A stretch of DNA of 64,000 nt from Blastococcus sp. HT6-4 (lineage in GTDB: Bacteria; Actinomycetota; Actinomycetes; Mycobacteriales; Geodermatophilaceae): the NCBI RefSeq assembly GCF_039679125.1, contig NZ_CP155551.1, positions 1,736,001 through 1,800,000 of the forward strand, in the 5' to 3' direction. A program made the translations under genes and the position numbers. Below the pieces are notes generated by a model, which saw only the letters and a list, made by a program, of their open reading frames with translations, did no database searches and was not told the origin of the DNA. Positions 1 to 9,453 of the stretch are shown piece after piece; the first letter of the stretch is position 1, and each line of letters starts with the position of its first letter.

Positions 1-764
1 GCGGCCTGGCCTACGTGACGATCGCCGAGGACGGCACCCTCGGCGGTCCGGTGGCGAAGAACATCTCCGACGCCGAGCGGGCCGGCCTGGTCGAGGCGGT
101 CGGCGCGGAGCCCGGCGACTGCGTCTTCTTCGCCGCCGGGGCGCGGCGCTCGGCGCAGGAGCTGCTGGGCGCCGCCCGCAACGAGATCGCCAAGCGCCTG
201 GACCTCATCGAGCCGGGCTCCTGGTCGTTCCTCTTCGTCGTCGACTTCCCGATGTTCGAGGAGACCGAGGACGGCGACTGGACCTTCATGCACCACCCCT
301 TCACCTCGCCCACCCCCGAGTGGCGCGAGCGGTTCGCCGAGGACAAGGGCGCGGCGCTGTCGGACGCCTACGACATGGTGATCAACGGCAACGAGGTCAT
401 GAGCGGCTCGGTGCGTATCCACGACGCCGACCTGCAGGAGCGGGTGTTCGAGACCCTCGGCATGTCCCGCGAGGAGGCCCGCGAGCGGTTCGGCTTCTTC
501 CTCGAGGCGTTCGCCTACGGCCCGCCGCCGCACGCGGGCGCCGCCCTCGGCTGGGACCGGCTCACCGCGCTGCTGGCCGGTGTCGAGTCGATCCGCGAGG
601 TGATCGCCTTCCCGAAGACCGGCGCCGGCTACGACCCGCTGACCGGCGCGCCGACGCCGATCACCGAGGCGCAGCGCACGGAGTCCGGGATCGACGCGAA
701 GCCGGAGGAGCCGCCGCTGCCGGGCGAGCCCGGCGCGCCCGGTCCGTCCGACCCGACGAAGTAG
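1..764 (+). CDS. aspS: Aspartyl-tRNA synthetase, C-terminal part (5' end outside window)
   Basis: This is the last 253 codons of an aspartyl-tRNA synthetase; the gene enters from the left edge, so the anticodon-binding domain and class II motifs 1 and 2 are not visible. The enzyme charges tRNA-Asp (and in many actinobacteria also tRNA-Asn) in the cytoplasm. The visible part holds the GAD insertion end, the DFPMFE and HHPFTSP segments of the catalytic core, and class II motif 3 ([15 protein letters not shown], around residue 180 of the fragment) with its ATP-binding arginine. The final 25 residues are a proline-rich acidic tail beyond the conserved fold. Frame and motifs leave little doubt about the family. 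Discriminating or non-discriminating specificity cannot be judged from this fragment. Confidence 0.95.
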   Translation, partial: GLAYVTIAEDGTLGGPVAKNISDAERAGLVEAVGAEPGDCVFFAAGARRSAQELLGAARNEIAKRLDLIEPGSWSFLFVVDFPMFEETEDGDWTFMHHPFTSPTPEWRERFAEDKGAALSDAYDMVINGNEVMSGSVRIHDADLQERVFETLGMSREEARERFGFFLEAFAYGPPPHAGAALGWDRLTALLAGVESIREVIAFPKTGAGYDPLTGAPTPITEAQRTESGIDAKPEEPPLPGEPGAPGPSDPTK

Positions 765-819
765 TCCACGCGGGTCCCGCGCAGCCGGTGGTCCGGGGTG
801 CGGTCGTCGCCCGCGCCGG

Positions 820-832
820 TAGGTTCCCGGGT
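820..832 (+). promoter_or_regulatory. Candidate leaderless promoter -10 of aminotransferase gene
   Basis: TAGGTT at 820-825 fits the actinobacterial -10 pattern TANNNT and lies seven bases before the ATG at 833. Transcription would start at or next to the start codon. No purine-rich ribosome binding site is present, and no -35 element is evident. Confidence 0.4.
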
Positions 833-1924
833 ATGCCGCTGCGCGCCCGCACCCTGCTCGGTCCCGGCCCGTCGAACCCGTACCCGGAGGCGCAGGTCGC
901 GCTTGGCCGGCCGCTGCTGGGCCACCTCGACCCGGTGTTCCTGCAGGTGCTCGACGAGACGTCGGACCGGCTGCGGCAGGTGTTCGGCACGGCGAACCGC
1001 CGCACGCTCCCGCTCTCGGCGACCGGCTCGGCGGGCATGGAGGCGGCGTTCGTGAACACCGTGGGCCCCGGCGACGTCGTCGTCGTCGCGGTGAACGGGC
1101 TGTTCGGGCAGCGGATGGTCGACGTCGCCGGCCGGTGCGGCGCCGAGGTCGTCGCGGTCGAGCACGACTGGGGGCAGCCGGTCGACGCCGAGCGCGTCCT
1201 GGCCGCGCACCCGTCACCGAAGCTGATCGCCGCCGTCCACGCCGAGACCTCGACCGGCGTGCGCTCCGACCTCGGCCCGCTCGCCGCCGGCAAGGGCGAC
1301 GCGCTGCTGCTGGCCGACTGCGTCACCTCGCTGGGCGGCATCCCGGTGGAGCTGGACGACTGGGGCGTGGACCTGGCCTACTCCGGGTCGCAGAAGTGCC
1401 TGGGCGTGGCACCGGGGCTCGCGCCGTTCACCATCAACGACCGGGCCTGGGAGCGGCGGATCGAGAAGCCGCAGAGCTGGTACCTCGACCTCGGCATGCT
1501 CGGCGGGTACGCGGGCGAGGCCGCCGGGTCGGGAGGCCGGACCTACCACCACACGGCGCCCACCGGGATGGTCGTGTCGCTGCACGCCGGGCTCGGCCGG
1601 ATCCTCGACGAGGGCCTGGACGCCGTCCACGCCCGCCACGCCGAGGCCGGGCGGCTCCTGCACGAGGGGCTGGCCGAGCTCGGGCTGGAGCTCTTCGCGG
1701 CCGAGGGGCACCGGTTGCCCGAGCTGACCACGGTGGCGGTGCCCGAGGGCGTCGACTCGGCCGCCGTCCGCAAGGAGCTGCTGGAGCGCTACGACCTGGA
1801 GATCGGCGGGGGCGTGGGCGCCTACGCCTCGACCGTCTGGCGGATCGGTCTCATGGGCCCGAACGCCTCGCCCGCGAAGGTCGCGCTCGTGCTGGCCGCC
1901 CTGAAGGACGTCCTCGGTCGCTGA
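833..1924 (+). CDS. Class V PLP aminotransferase (alanine/serine-glyoxylate type)
   Basis: A 363-residue pyridoxal-phosphate enzyme of the aminotransferase class V group that includes alanine-glyoxylate and serine-glyoxylate aminotransferases. It begins with the family opening LLGPGPSNPYPEA, has the substrate-side stretch ATGSAGMEAA, the cofactor aspartate region LLADCVTSLGG, and the Schiff-base lysine in SGSQKCLG (about residue 187). The likely reaction is transfer of an amino group from serine or alanine to glyoxylate or a related 2-oxo acid in the cytoplasm; the exact substrate cannot be read from the sequence. The ATG at 833 was chosen because it opens the conserved N-terminus. The open frame extends far upstream only because of GC richness. 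It stands alone between aspS and a membrane protein. Confidence 0.88.
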   Translation: MPLRARTLLGPGPSNPYPEAQVALGRPLLGHLDPVFLQVLDETSDRLRQVFGTANRRTLPLSATGSAGMEAAFVNTVGPGDVVVVAVNGLFGQRMVDVAGRCGAEVVAVEHDWGQPVDAERVLAAHPSPKLIAAVHAETSTGVRSDLGPLAAGKGDALLLADCVTSLGGIPVELDDWGVDLAYSGSQKCLGVAPGLAPFTINDRAWERRIEKPQSWYLDLGMLGGYAGEAAGSGGRTYHHTAPTGMVVSLHAGLGRILDEGLDAVHARHAEAGRLLHEGLAELGLELFAAEGHRLPELTTVAVPEGVDSAAVRKELLERYDLEIGGGVGAYASTVWRIGLMGPNASPAKVALVLAALKDVLGR

Positions 1925-1996
1925 CGCCCGGGCGGTCGCGCCACGCCGGCCCAGGCGACGCCCCGGAACGACGTGGCGTGCGGCACACTCCGGCAC

Positions 1997-2929
1997 ATGC
2001 TGCACGCAGGAGTTCCGCGCCGGGGGGCGTCGGCCGGCCGGTCGTTCCGGACACTGCCGCCGTGGGCGCTGGTCCCCGTGGCGGCGCTCGGCTGGTGGCT
2101 GTTCGGGTTCTTCCCGTCGCTGATCGAGGACGTGCTCACCGACCACCCGTTCCCGGGCTGGCCGGTGGTGCCCCTGCTGGCTTCCCGCTCCGGTCTCCTG
2201 TGGATGGGGGCGTTCTGGGGCGGGGTCGTGGCCGGCCTGCTCGGCCGCTTCGCCCGCCCGGGGCGACGTCGGACGGCGGTGGCCGCGACGGGCGCCGGCG
2301 TGGCCGTGGCGATGGCGGTGACGCTGCTGCAGGTGGGGCTGTTCATCGCCGACCAGCCGGTGCCTTTGGGCGCCGACCGGGTGATCGCCGGCCTGTGCCT
2401 GCTCACGGTCGTCGCGGGCTGCGTCGGGTGGGCACTCGGCTCGGCCTGGGTGTTCGGCCCGGTCGGGCTGGGGGTCGGCCTTGCCGCGCTGGCCACGGCC
2501 GTGACCGGCTGGCTCAACGGATTGCAGCTGGCGCTGCTGAACGCCACGCAGGCCGACCACCTCCTCGCCCTCGACTGGCGTTGGGGCCAGTGGGCCGGGG
2601 CGGTGCTGCTCGCGGCGGCCCTCGTGGTGATCGGCGTCCGTCCGGCGGCGCGGCTGGCGTGGTGGGCGGTCGTAGTGGTGGGCGCCTGGTTCGTGGAACC
2701 GGCGTTCACCGCGGCGGTCAACCTGGAGTTCTACCTGCGGGGGGCCATGCCCGGCATGCCCGGCTTCCCCGAGACACTGCCCGAGGCCCTGGCCGCGGCG
2801 GGGCAGACGCTCTGGCAGGCCGCGCAGCCGGGCTCCTCCCAGCCGGTCGCCCCCTGGATCACGGCCGTCGTCGTCGCGGCCCTGCTCTGCGCGGCCCTGC
2901 CCCGGCTCCGCCGGACGGCGGCCGACTGA
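1997..2929 (+). CDS. Hypothetical multi-pass membrane protein
   Basis: A 310-residue integral membrane protein of no family I recognise. Hydrophobic segments follow one another through the whole length (for example ALVPVAALGWWLFGFF, GAFWGGVVAGLLG, CLLTVVAGCVGWALG, WWAVVVVGAWFVEP, ITAVVVAALLCAALP), giving roughly seven or eight predicted transmembrane helices. Loops carry few charged residues apart from arginine clusters that would face the cytoplasm. The ATG at 1997 was preferred; an in-frame GTG at 1973 would add eight residues, and neither has a clear ribosome binding site. No partner gene suggests a role: the aminotransferase upstream is 72 bases away and the next gene is convergent. Confidence 0.6.
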   Translation: MLHAGVPRRGASAGRSFRTLPPWALVPVAALGWWLFGFFPSLIEDVLTDHPFPGWPVVPLLASRSGLLWMGAFWGGVVAGLLGRFARPGRRRTAVAATGAGVAVAMAVTLLQVGLFIADQPVPLGADRVIAGLCLLTVVAGCVGWALGSAWVFGPVGLGVGLAALATAVTGWLNGLQLALLNATQADHLLALDWRWGQWAGAVLLAAALVVIGVRPAARLAWWAVVVVGAWFVEPAFTAAVNLEFYLRGAMPGMPGFPETLPEALAAAGQTLWQAAQPGSSQPVAPWITAVVVAALLCAALPRLRRTAAD

Positions 2930-2966
2930 GCACCCGTGATCGCCCGCGCCGGCGCGGGGGCGGGTG

Positions 2967-3827
2967 TCAGGCGGCGTCGAGGCGGGCGAGCTGGGCGGCG
3001 GTGAGCCGCAGGTCGGCGGCCGCGGCGCAGTCCTGGATCGACGACGCCTGCGACGCGCCCGGAATGGGGACGACGACGTCGCTCTGGGCCAGGTGCCAGG
3101 CGAGCGTCACCTGGTACACCGACACGCCCAGCTCGGACGCCACCGCAGCGAACGCGGGCGCCGTCGAGGCGAGCGAGCCGGCCGCGGTCACCCCGCCGAA
3201 CGGGCTCCACGGGAGGAAGGCGAGCCCGTGGCCGGCGCAGTGCGCGAGCTCGTCGGCGGAGGAGCGCCAGCCCGGGGAGAACTGGTTCTGCACGCTCACC
3301 AGGGCGTCCCCGACGATCGCGCGGGCGATGTCGATCTGCGCGACGTCGGCGTTCGAGATGCCGACCATCCGCACCAGGCCGGCGTCCACCAGGGACCGCA
3401 GGGCGCCCATCGACTCGTCCCACGGCGTCGCCGCGTCGGGCCGGTGGAACTGGTAGAGCCCGATCGCGTCGCCGCCCAGTCTCCGCAGCGACGCCTCGCA
3501 CGCCCGCCGGAGGTAACCGGGGGTGCCGTCGAGGTCCCAGCCGGTGCCGCGCCGGGTGTGCCCGCCCTTGGTGGCCACCAGGACGTCGTGGGCTCCGGAG
3601 CCGTAGCCGCGCAGGGCGTCGGCGACCAGCGACTCGTTGTGCCCGAACTCGGCCTCGTCCCGGGCGTACGCGTCGGCGGTGTCGATCAGCGTCACCCCGG
3701 CGTCGAGGGCGGCGTGCACCACCGCGACGGCGTCGTCGTGGGAGGGCCGGCCGTCCTTCGTGGACAGGGGCATGGCCCCGAGCCCGACGGCGCCCACGGT
3801 CACGTCCCCGATGCGTCGCTGCTGCAC
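2967..3827 (-). CDS. Aldo/keto reductase family oxidoreductase
   Basis: A 286-residue NADPH-dependent aldo/keto reductase with a TIM-barrel fold. The catalytic tetrad is visible: Asp and Tyr in LIDTADAYA (about residues 49-55), Lys in VLVATKGGH, and His in LYQFHRPD. The C-terminal cofactor-binding stretch [14 protein letters not shown] matches the usual (I/V)PG(A/S)... nucleotide-binding motif. It would reduce aldehydes or ketones in the cytoplasm; the physiological substrate is unknown. It is transcribed toward the membrane protein gene and away from rarA, with only 35 bases between the two divergent starts. The two promoters must therefore overlap. Confidence 0.88.
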   Translation of the reverse strand: MQQRRIGDVTVGAVGLGAMPLSTKDGRPSHDDAVAVVHAALDAGVTLIDTADAYARDEAEFGHNESLVADALRGYGSGAHDVLVATKGGHTRRGTGWDLDGTPGYLRRACEASLRRLGGDAIGLYQFHRPDAATPWDESMGALRSLVDAGLVRMVGISNADVAQIDIARAIVGDALVSVQNQFSPGWRSSADELAHCAGHGLAFLPWSPFGGVTAAGSLASTAPAFAAVASELGVSVYQVTLAWHLAQSDVVVPIPGASQASSIQDCAAAADLRLTAAQLARLDAA

Positions 3828-3849
3828 GGGGCCTGTCGTGCCCCGCGGG

Positions 3850-3862
3850 TAGCGTCCGAACC
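3850..3862 (+). promoter_or_regulatory. Candidate leaderless promoter -10 of rarA
   Basis: TAGCGT at 3850-3855 lies seven bases before the GTG at 3863, matching TANNNT-N6-8-start. It sits inside the 35-base gap between the divergent aldo/keto reductase and rarA genes. Confidence 0.35.
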
Positions 3863-5197
3863 GTGACTTCGCTGTTCGACGCTCCCGAGGACGACGGCCC
3901 TGCGGGGGTCGACCCGGGGGCGCCGCTGGCGGTGCGGATGCGGCCCCGCTCGCTGGAGGAGGTCGTCGGCCAGCAGCACCTGCTCGGCGACCGCGCCCCG
4001 CTGCGGCGGCTGGTCGAGTCCGACGAGCCGATGTCGCTGGTGCTCTACGGCCCGCCCGGCACCGGCAAGACCACGCTGGCGCACGTCATCTCGCTGGCCA
4101 CCAAGCGCCAGTTCGTGCAGCTCTCCGCCCTGGACGCCGGGGTGAAGGAGGTCCGGGCGGTCATCCAGAGCGCCAGGCGCGAGCTCACCTATGCCGGCCG
4201 CCGCACCGTGCTCTTCATCGACGAGGTGCACCGGTTCTCCAAGACCCAGCAGGACAGCCTGCTGTCGGCGGTCGAGGACCGGATCGTCAGCCTGATCGCC
4301 GCGACCACCGAGAACCCGTTCTTCTCCGTGGTCAGTCCGCTGCTCTCCCGCAGCCTCGTGCTCGCCCTGCAGCCGCTCACCGACGACGACGTCCGCGCGG
4401 TGCTGCACCGGGCGCTGACCAGCGAGCGCGGGCTCGACGGCGCCCTGACCCTGAGCGCCGAGGCCGAGGACCACCTCGTCCGGGTGGCCGGCGGCGACGC
4501 CCGCAAGGCGCTCACCGCGCTCGAATCGGGCGCCGGTGCGGCGCTGGCGGCGGGCGCGCCCGAGATCGACCTGGCGACGCTGGAGACGGCGGTCGCGCAG
4601 GCGGCGGTCCGCTACGACCGGCAGGGCGACATGCACTACGACGTCGCGAGCGCGCTGATCAAGTCGATCCGGGGCAGCGACGTCGACGCCGCGCTGCACT
4701 ACCTGGCCCGCATGGTGGCGGCGGGGGAGGACCCGCGCTTCATCGCCCGCCGACTGGTCATCTCCGCCAGCGAGGACATCGGCATGGCCGACCCGACCGC
4801 GCTGCTCACCGCGGTCGCCGCCGCCGACGCGGTCGCCTTCATCGGCATGCCCGAGGGTCACTTCCCGCTGGCCCAGGCGGTGGTGCACCTGGCGACGGCG
4901 CCGAAGTCGAACGCGATCACCGCGGCCATGGGGGAGTCGATGGCCGACGTGCGGGCCGGCCTGGGTGGCCCGGTGCCACCGGGCCTGCGGGACGCCCACT
5001 ACGCCGGGGCGAAGAAGCTCGGCCACGGGAAGACCTACGTGTACCCGCACGCCCATCCCGACGGGGTCGTGCCGCAGCAGTACCCGCCCGACGCGCTGAT
5101 CGGGAAGGACTACTACCGGCCGACCGGTCGCGGGGCGGAAGGGCGGCTGGGCGAACGGCTGGCCAAGCTCCGGGCGATCGTCAGGCGACAGCGGTGA
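3863..5197 (+). CDS. rarA: Replication-associated recombination protein A (AAA+ ATPase)
   Basis: A 444-residue AAA+ ATPase of the RarA/MgsA/WRNIP1 family, which acts at stalled replication forks together with SSB and the clamp-loader machinery. The Walker A motif GPPGTGKTT is at about residues 63-71, Walker [10 protein letters not shown] at about 117, followed by sensor 1 in AATTENPFF. The C-terminal half contains the family's tetramerisation region ([36 protein letters not shown]). Length matches bacterial RarA. The GTG at 3863 is the only plausible start because the upstream frame is antisense to the aldo/keto reductase. It is followed after 101 bases by the DUF948-DUF6167-alaS group, the usual actinobacterial neighbourhood. 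Confidence 0.95.
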   Translation: MTSLFDAPEDDGPAGVDPGAPLAVRMRPRSLEEVVGQQHLLGDRAPLRRLVESDEPMSLVLYGPPGTGKTTLAHVISLATKRQFVQLSALDAGVKEVRAVIQSARRELTYAGRRTVLFIDEVHRFSKTQQDSLLSAVEDRIVSLIAATTENPFFSVVSPLLSRSLVLALQPLTDDDVRAVLHRALTSERGLDGALTLSAEAEDHLVRVAGGDARKALTALESGAGAALAAGAPEIDLATLETAVAQAAVRYDRQGDMHYDVASALIKSIRGSDVDAALHYLARMVAAGEDPRFIARRLVISASEDIGMADPTALLTAVAAADAVAFIGMPEGHFPLAQAVVHLATAPKSNAITAAMGESMADVRAGLGGPVPPGLRDAHYAGAKKLGHGKTYVYPHAHPDGVVPQQYPPDALIGKDYYRPTGRGAEGRLGERLAKLRAIVRRQR

Positions 5198-5298
5198 CCC
5201 CCCGGCGGGGGAAGGACGCCCCGGCCGGCCCGCGACTACTGTGACGAGGCCGGACGGACGTCGCCGGTGCCCGAGACATCCCAGAACAAGGAGCACGT

Positions 5299-5724
5299 GT
5301 GTCCGCAGGAGAGATCGCCGGGCTGATCGCCGCCGGCGCCCTGGTGCTGCTGGTGGCGCTGGTCGCCGTCCCGCTGCTGAAGCTCGGCCGGACGCTCGAC
5401 GAGACCACCCTCACCATCCGCCAGGTCCGTGAGCAGAGCGCGCCCATCCTGGGTCAGGCCAGCACCACGGTCGCGCACGTGAACAGCAACCTGGAGCGCG
5501 TGGACGACATCACCGGCAACGCCGCGAACGTCTCCAGCAACGTCGCGGCCCTGACCAGCGTCGTGGCGGCCACCCTCGGCAGCCCGCTGATCAAGGTCGC
5601 CGCCTTCAGCTACGGCGTCCGCAGTGCGGCCAGGAAGAAGCGCGAGGGCCAGGCGATCGCCGACGCCGCCGCCCGCGACAAGGCCGAGCGCCGCGCGCGC
5701 CGCGCCGCCCGGCGGGCCGCCTGA
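5299..5724 (+). CDS. DUF948 family single-pass membrane protein
   Basis: A 141-residue protein of the DUF948 family. Residues 5-27 (IAGLIAAGALVLLVALVAVPLLK) form one N-terminal transmembrane helix. The rest is a predicted coiled-coil cytoplasmic region rich in heptad-like Leu/Val/Asn spacing (VNSNLERVDDITGN, VSSNVAALTSVV), ending in a strongly basic Arg/Lys/Ala tail from residue 113. Its function is unknown; the family resembles membrane-tethered, apolipoprotein-like coiled coils. The GTG start follows an AACAAGGAGCA ribosome binding site with good spacing. It overlaps the next gene by one base (TGATG), so the pair is translationally coupled. Confidence 0.8.
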   Translation: MSAGEIAGLIAAGALVLLVALVAVPLLKLGRTLDETTLTIRQVREQSAPILGQASTTVAHVNSNLERVDDITGNAANVSSNVAALTSVVAATLGSPLIKVAAFSYGVRSAARKKREGQAIADAAARDKAERRARRAARRAA

Positions 5725-6026
5725 TGCGCCGGCTGTTCTGGCTCGCCATGGGCATCACCATCGGCGCCCTCGTCGTCCGCAAGCTGTCGGCCGCCGCGGA
5801 GAAGATGACGCCGGCCGGCATCGGTGCCTCGATCGCCGAGGGGCTGCGCGACCTCGCCGACGCGATCGGTGACTTCGGCGCCGACGTCCGTGCCGCCGCC
5901 GCCGAGCGGGAGCTCGAGCTGCGCTCGGGCACCGGGCTGGACGCGCCCCTGCCCACCGGCGACCAGGTGCAGCTGCCCGGTCGCCAGCTGCCCGGGGCAC
6001 ACGGCTCCACCGCCGCCGACCTCTGA
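5724..6026 (+). CDS. DUF6167-type small membrane-associated protein
   Basis: A 100-residue protein starting at the A of the preceding stop codon (TGATG). Residues 3-17 (LFWLAMGITIGALVV) form a transmembrane or membrane-anchor helix; the remainder is an amphipathic Ala/Asp-rich helix (AEGLRDLADAIGDF, AAAEREL) and a flexible end. Proteins of this shape sit between the DUF948 gene and alaS in many actinobacteria and are annotated DUF6167. Role unknown; coupling with the DUF948 protein suggests they act together at the membrane. Family name given from recall, hence moderate confidence. Confidence 0.65.
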   Translation: MRRLFWLAMGITIGALVVRKLSAAAEKMTPAGIGASIAEGLRDLADAIGDFGADVRAAAAERELELRSGTGLDAPLPTGDQVQLPGRQLPGAHGSTAADL

Positions 6027-6087
6027 TCACCCTGGCCGGGGGCCGGCAGCAGCCGCGGCCCCGGCTCCGCACGACTGAGTGGACCTG

Positions 6088-8772
6088 ATGCAGACCGCCG
6101 AGATCCGCCGCCGCTTCCTCGAGCACTTCGCTCAGCGCGGCCACACCGTCGTCCCCAGCGCCTCGCTGGTCTCCCCGGACCCGTCGCTGCTGTTCACGGT
6201 GGCCGGCATGGTGCCGTTCATCCCGTACCTGACCGGCCGGGAGCCCGCGCCGTTCCCGCGCGCCACCAGCGTGCAGAAGTGCGTCCGCACCCTCGACATC
6301 GAGGAGGTGGGCAAGACCACCCGGCACGGCACGTTCTTCCAGATGAACGGCAACTTCTCCTTCGGGGACTACTTCAAGGAGGGGGCGATCCGGCACGCCT
6401 GGGAGCTGATCACCGGGCGGGTCGAGGACGGCGGGCTGGGCTTCGACCCGGACCGCATCTGGGCGACGGTCTACCTCGACGACGACGAGGCCGCCGACGC
6501 CTGGCACCGCATCGCCGGCCTGCCCACCGACCGGATCCAGCGGCTGGGCAAGAAGGACAACTACTGGCACACCGGTGCCGACGGCCCCGGCGGGCCCTGC
6601 TCGGAGATCTACTACGACCGCGGGCCCCGGTTCGGCCCGGAGGGCGGCCCGCTGGTCGACACGGCCGGCGACCGGTTCCTCGAGATCTGGAACCTGGTCT
6701 TCATGCAGTACGAGCTGGCCGACGTGCGGAGCAAGGAGGAGTTCCGGATCGTCGGCGAGCTGCCGAAGAAGAACATCGACACGGGCATGGGCCTGGAGCG
6801 GGTGGCCTTCCTCCTGCAGGGCGTCGACAACATGTACGAGATCGACGAGGTCGCGCCGGTCCTGCGCCGCGCCGCCGACGTCGCCGGGGTCACCTACGGC
6901 AAGGACCCCGACGCCGACGTGCGGCTCCGGGTGGTGGCCGACCACGTGCGCAGCGGGCTGATGCTCATCGGCGACGGCGTGACGCCGGGCAACGAGGGCC
7001 GCGGGTACATCCTGCGCCGGCTGCTGCGCCGCGCCGTCCGCTCCATGAAGCTGCTCGGGGTCGACGAGGCGACGCTGCCGGAGCTGCTGCCGGTGTCCCG
7101 CGACGCGATGAGCGCCAGCTACCCCGAGCTGGCCACCGACTTCGACCGCATCTCCGCGGTGGCCTACGCCGAGGAAGAGGCCTTCCGCCGCACCCTCAGC
7201 GCGGGGACGACCCTCTTCGACACCGCCGTCTCGCAGGCCAGGAAGGCCGGCGCGGCGACGCTCTCCGGTGAGCAGGCGTTCTCGCTGCACGACACCTACG
7301 GGTTCCCCATCGACGTCACCCTCGAGATGGCCGCCGAGCAGGGCGTGACCGTCGACGAGGAGGGCTTCCGCGCGCTCATGGCCGAGCAGCGCGACCGGGC
7401 CCGCGCCGACGCCCGCGCCAAGCGCACCGGCTCGGTCGACGTCGTCGCCTACCGGCAGCTGCTCGCCGAGCACGGCCCCACGGACTGGCGCGCCTACGAG
7501 ACCCTCCGCACCGACTCCCGGGTGCTCGGCCTCGTGCACGAGGGCGAGGACGCTGCCGCCCGCCCGGCCGCCCCGGGGGAGATCACCCGCGTCGTCCTGG
7601 ACCGCACCCCCTTCTACGCCGAGTCCGGCGGGCAGGTCGCCGACGCCGGCATCCTGACCTGGGACGGCGGGCGCGCCGAGGTCATCGACGTGCAGCGCCC
7701 GGTCAAGGGGCTGGTGGCCCACCAGGTCCGCGTGCTGGAGGGCGAGCTCCGCGAGGGTGCCGAGCTCACCGCCGAGGTCGATCGCGAGTGGCGGCTGTCG
7801 GCCTGCCAGGCGCACTCGGGCACCCACGTGGTGCACGCCGCGCTGCGCCAGGTGCTCGGCCCGCAGGCCCTGCAGTCCGGCTCGTACAACCGGCCGGGCT
7901 ACCTGCGGCTGGACTTCGCCTGGCAGGGCGCCCTCACCCAGCAGCAGCGCAGCGACATCGAGGACGTCGCCAACGCCGCCGTCCGAGCGGACCACCGAGT
8001 GAGCGCGTCCTGGATGACGCTGCCCGAGGCGCAGGCGTTCGGCGCGCTCGCCCTGTTCGGGGAGACCTACGGCGAGCAGGTGCGCGTCGTGGAGATCGGT
8101 GGGCCCTGGTCGCGCGAGCTCTGCGGTGGCACCCACGTCCGCGGCAGCGCCCAGATCGGCACGCTCGCGCTGACCGGTGAATCGTCGGTCGGCTCGGGGG
8201 CGCGCCGGGTCGAGGCCGTCGTCGGGCTGGAGGGCTTCCGCTACCTGGCCCGCGAGCGCGACCTGGTGCGGCAGCTGGGCGAGATCCTGAAGTCACCCCA
8301 GGACGGCCTGGTCGACCGGGTGAGCGGCATGGTCGCCCGGCTGCGGGACCTCGACCGCGAGCTGGCGGAGCTGCGGGCCCAGCAGACCGTGGCGGCGGCC
8401 GGTGAGCTGGCCGCCTCCGCCCGCGACGTCGGCGGGGTGGCCCTGGTCACCGGGGCGCCGGCCGGGCTGGGCGGCGGCGATCTGCGCACCCTGGCCCTCG
8501 ACGTCCGGGGGCGGCTGAGCGGCGACCGGCCGTCGGTCGTGCTGCTGGCGTCGGAGTCCGGTGGCAAGGTGGCACTGGTGGCCGTGCTGAACCCGGCCGC
8601 GGTCGCGCAGGGGTTGTCGGCCAACGACGTCCTCCGGGCGGCCTCGGCACCCGTCGGCGGTCGTGGGGGCGGCAAGTCCGACGTCGCCCAAGGGGGCGGC
8701 ACCGATCCCGCGGGTATCCCCGCGGCGTTGCAGGCCGGCGAGCAGGCGGTCGCGGCCGCTACTGGGAGGTAG
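6088..8772 (+). CDS. alaS: Alanyl-tRNA synthetase
   Basis: An 894-residue class II synthetase that attaches alanine to tRNA-Ala and proofreads misacylated serine or glycine. The catalytic domain shows FQMNGNFSFGDYFKEGAI (around residues 80-98) and the GGPCSEIYYDRG region. The editing domain carries the zinc ligands HSGTHVVH (about residue 575) and CGGTHVRG (about 679). The C-terminal oligomerisation domain ends with the glycine-rich GGRGGGKSDVAQGGG. Full length for the family. The ATG at 6088 (MQTAEIRRRF) matches the usual N-terminus; an in-frame GTG at 6079 would add three residues. It is followed six bases later by ruvX, the classic alaS-ruvX-mltG-aroE order. Confidence 0.97.
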   Translation: MQTAEIRRRFLEHFAQRGHTVVPSASLVSPDPSLLFTVAGMVPFIPYLTGREPAPFPRATSVQKCVRTLDIEEVGKTTRHGTFFQMNGNFSFGDYFKEGAIRHAWELITGRVEDGGLGFDPDRIWATVYLDDDEAADAWHRIAGLPTDRIQRLGKKDNYWHTGADGPGGPCSEIYYDRGPRFGPEGGPLVDTAGDRFLEIWNLVFMQYELADVRSKEEFRIVGELPKKNIDTGMGLERVAFLLQGVDNMYEIDEVAPVLRRAADVAGVTYGKDPDADVRLRVVADHVRSGLMLIGDGVTPGNEGRGYILRRLLRRAVRSMKLLGVDEATLPELLPVSRDAMSASYPELATDFDRISAVAYAEEEAFRRTLSAGTTLFDTAVSQARKAGAATLSGEQAFSLHDTYGFPIDVTLEMAAEQGVTVDEEGFRALMAEQRDRARADARAKRTGSVDVVAYRQLLAEHGPTDWRAYETLRTDSRVLGLVHEGEDAAARPAAPGEITRVVLDRTPFYAESGGQVADAGILTWDGGRAEVIDVQRPVKGLVAHQVRVLEGELREGAELTAEVDREWRLSACQAHSGTHVVHAALRQVLGPQALQSGSYNRPGYLRLDFAWQGALTQQQRSDIEDVANAAVRADHRVSASWMTLPEAQAFGALALFGETYGEQVRVVEIGGPWSRELCGGTHVRGSAQIGTLALTGESSVGSGARRVEAVVGLEGFRYLARERDLVRQLGEILKSPQDGLVDRVSGMVARLRDLDRELAELRAQQTVAAAGELAASARDVGGVALVTGAPAGLGGGDLRTLALDVRGRLSGDRPSVVLLASESGGKVALVAVLNPAAVAQGLSANDVLRAASAPVGGRGGGKSDVAQGGGTDPAGIPAALQAGEQAVAAATGR

Positions 8773-8778
8773 ACCATC

Positions 8779-9453
8779 GTGTCCCGAACCGAGCACAGCC
8801 CCGAGGACACCGGCCCGGTCGGCGGGCGGCGTCGTGAGCTCCCGGCGGTGCCGCCGGCCCGTCCCCGGCCGAACACGGGTGAGCAGCCGGCCCATCACCC
8901 GACCACCGAGATCGACCTGAGCCAGGGCTTCCCGCCGGTCAAGCACGAGACCACCGAGATCGACCTGTCCGGCGGCTGGCCGCAGCACCTGAAGGTGCCG
9001 CCGCGCCGCCCGGGTGCGCCGGTCACCCGCGGCCGCGTGCTCGGCATCGACGTCGGCACGGTGCGCGTCGGCGTCGCGCTGTCGGACCCCACCGGCACCC
9101 TGGCGAGCCCGCTGGAGACGCTCCGCCGGGCCAAGAGCGGGTCCGACCTGGACCAGCTGGCCGCCCTCGTCGTGGAACACGAGGTGACAGAGGTGGTCGT
9201 GGGGGAGCCGGTGCACCTGTCGGGCGCCGCGGGTGCCTCCGCGCAGGACGCTGCCGATTACGCACAGGAACTGGCAGACCGCATCCCCGAGGTGCCGGTG
9301 AACCTGATCGACGAGAGGCTCTCCACCGTGACCGCAGCCAGCCACCTCCGCGAGGGCGGCATCGACAGCCGTCGCCAGCGTGCGGTGATCGACCAGGCGG
9401 CAGCCGTGGTCATCCTGCAGCAGTACCTCGACGCCCGGCGGTCGCCCTCGTGA
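8779..9453 (+). CDS. ruvX: Putative Holliday junction resolvase RuvX/YqgF with N-terminal extension
   Basis: A 224-residue protein whose residues 85-220 form the RNase H-fold YqgF/RuvX domain, implicated in 16S rRNA 5'-end processing and Holliday junction cleavage. Visible are the first active-site strand ([15 protein letters not shown]), [11 protein letters not shown] with the acidic residue of the second motif, and the third motif region [13 protein letters not shown] plus [13 protein letters not shown]. Typical family members have about 140-160 residues. Here the first 84 residues are a proline- and charge-rich, probably disordered extension that contains TTEIDLS twice (residues 42-48 and 58-64). 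The GTG start lies six bases after alaS and the stop overlaps mltG by four bases (GTGA). Confidence 0.9.
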   Translation: MSRTEHSPEDTGPVGGRRRELPAVPPARPRPNTGEQPAHHPTTEIDLSQGFPPVKHETTEIDLSGGWPQHLKVPPRRPGAPVTRGRVLGIDVGTVRVGVALSDPTGTLASPLETLRRAKSGSDLDQLAALVVEHEVTEVVVGEPVHLSGAAGASAQDAADYAQELADRIPEVPVNLIDERLSTVTAASHLREGGIDSRRQRAVIDQAAAVVILQQYLDARRSPS

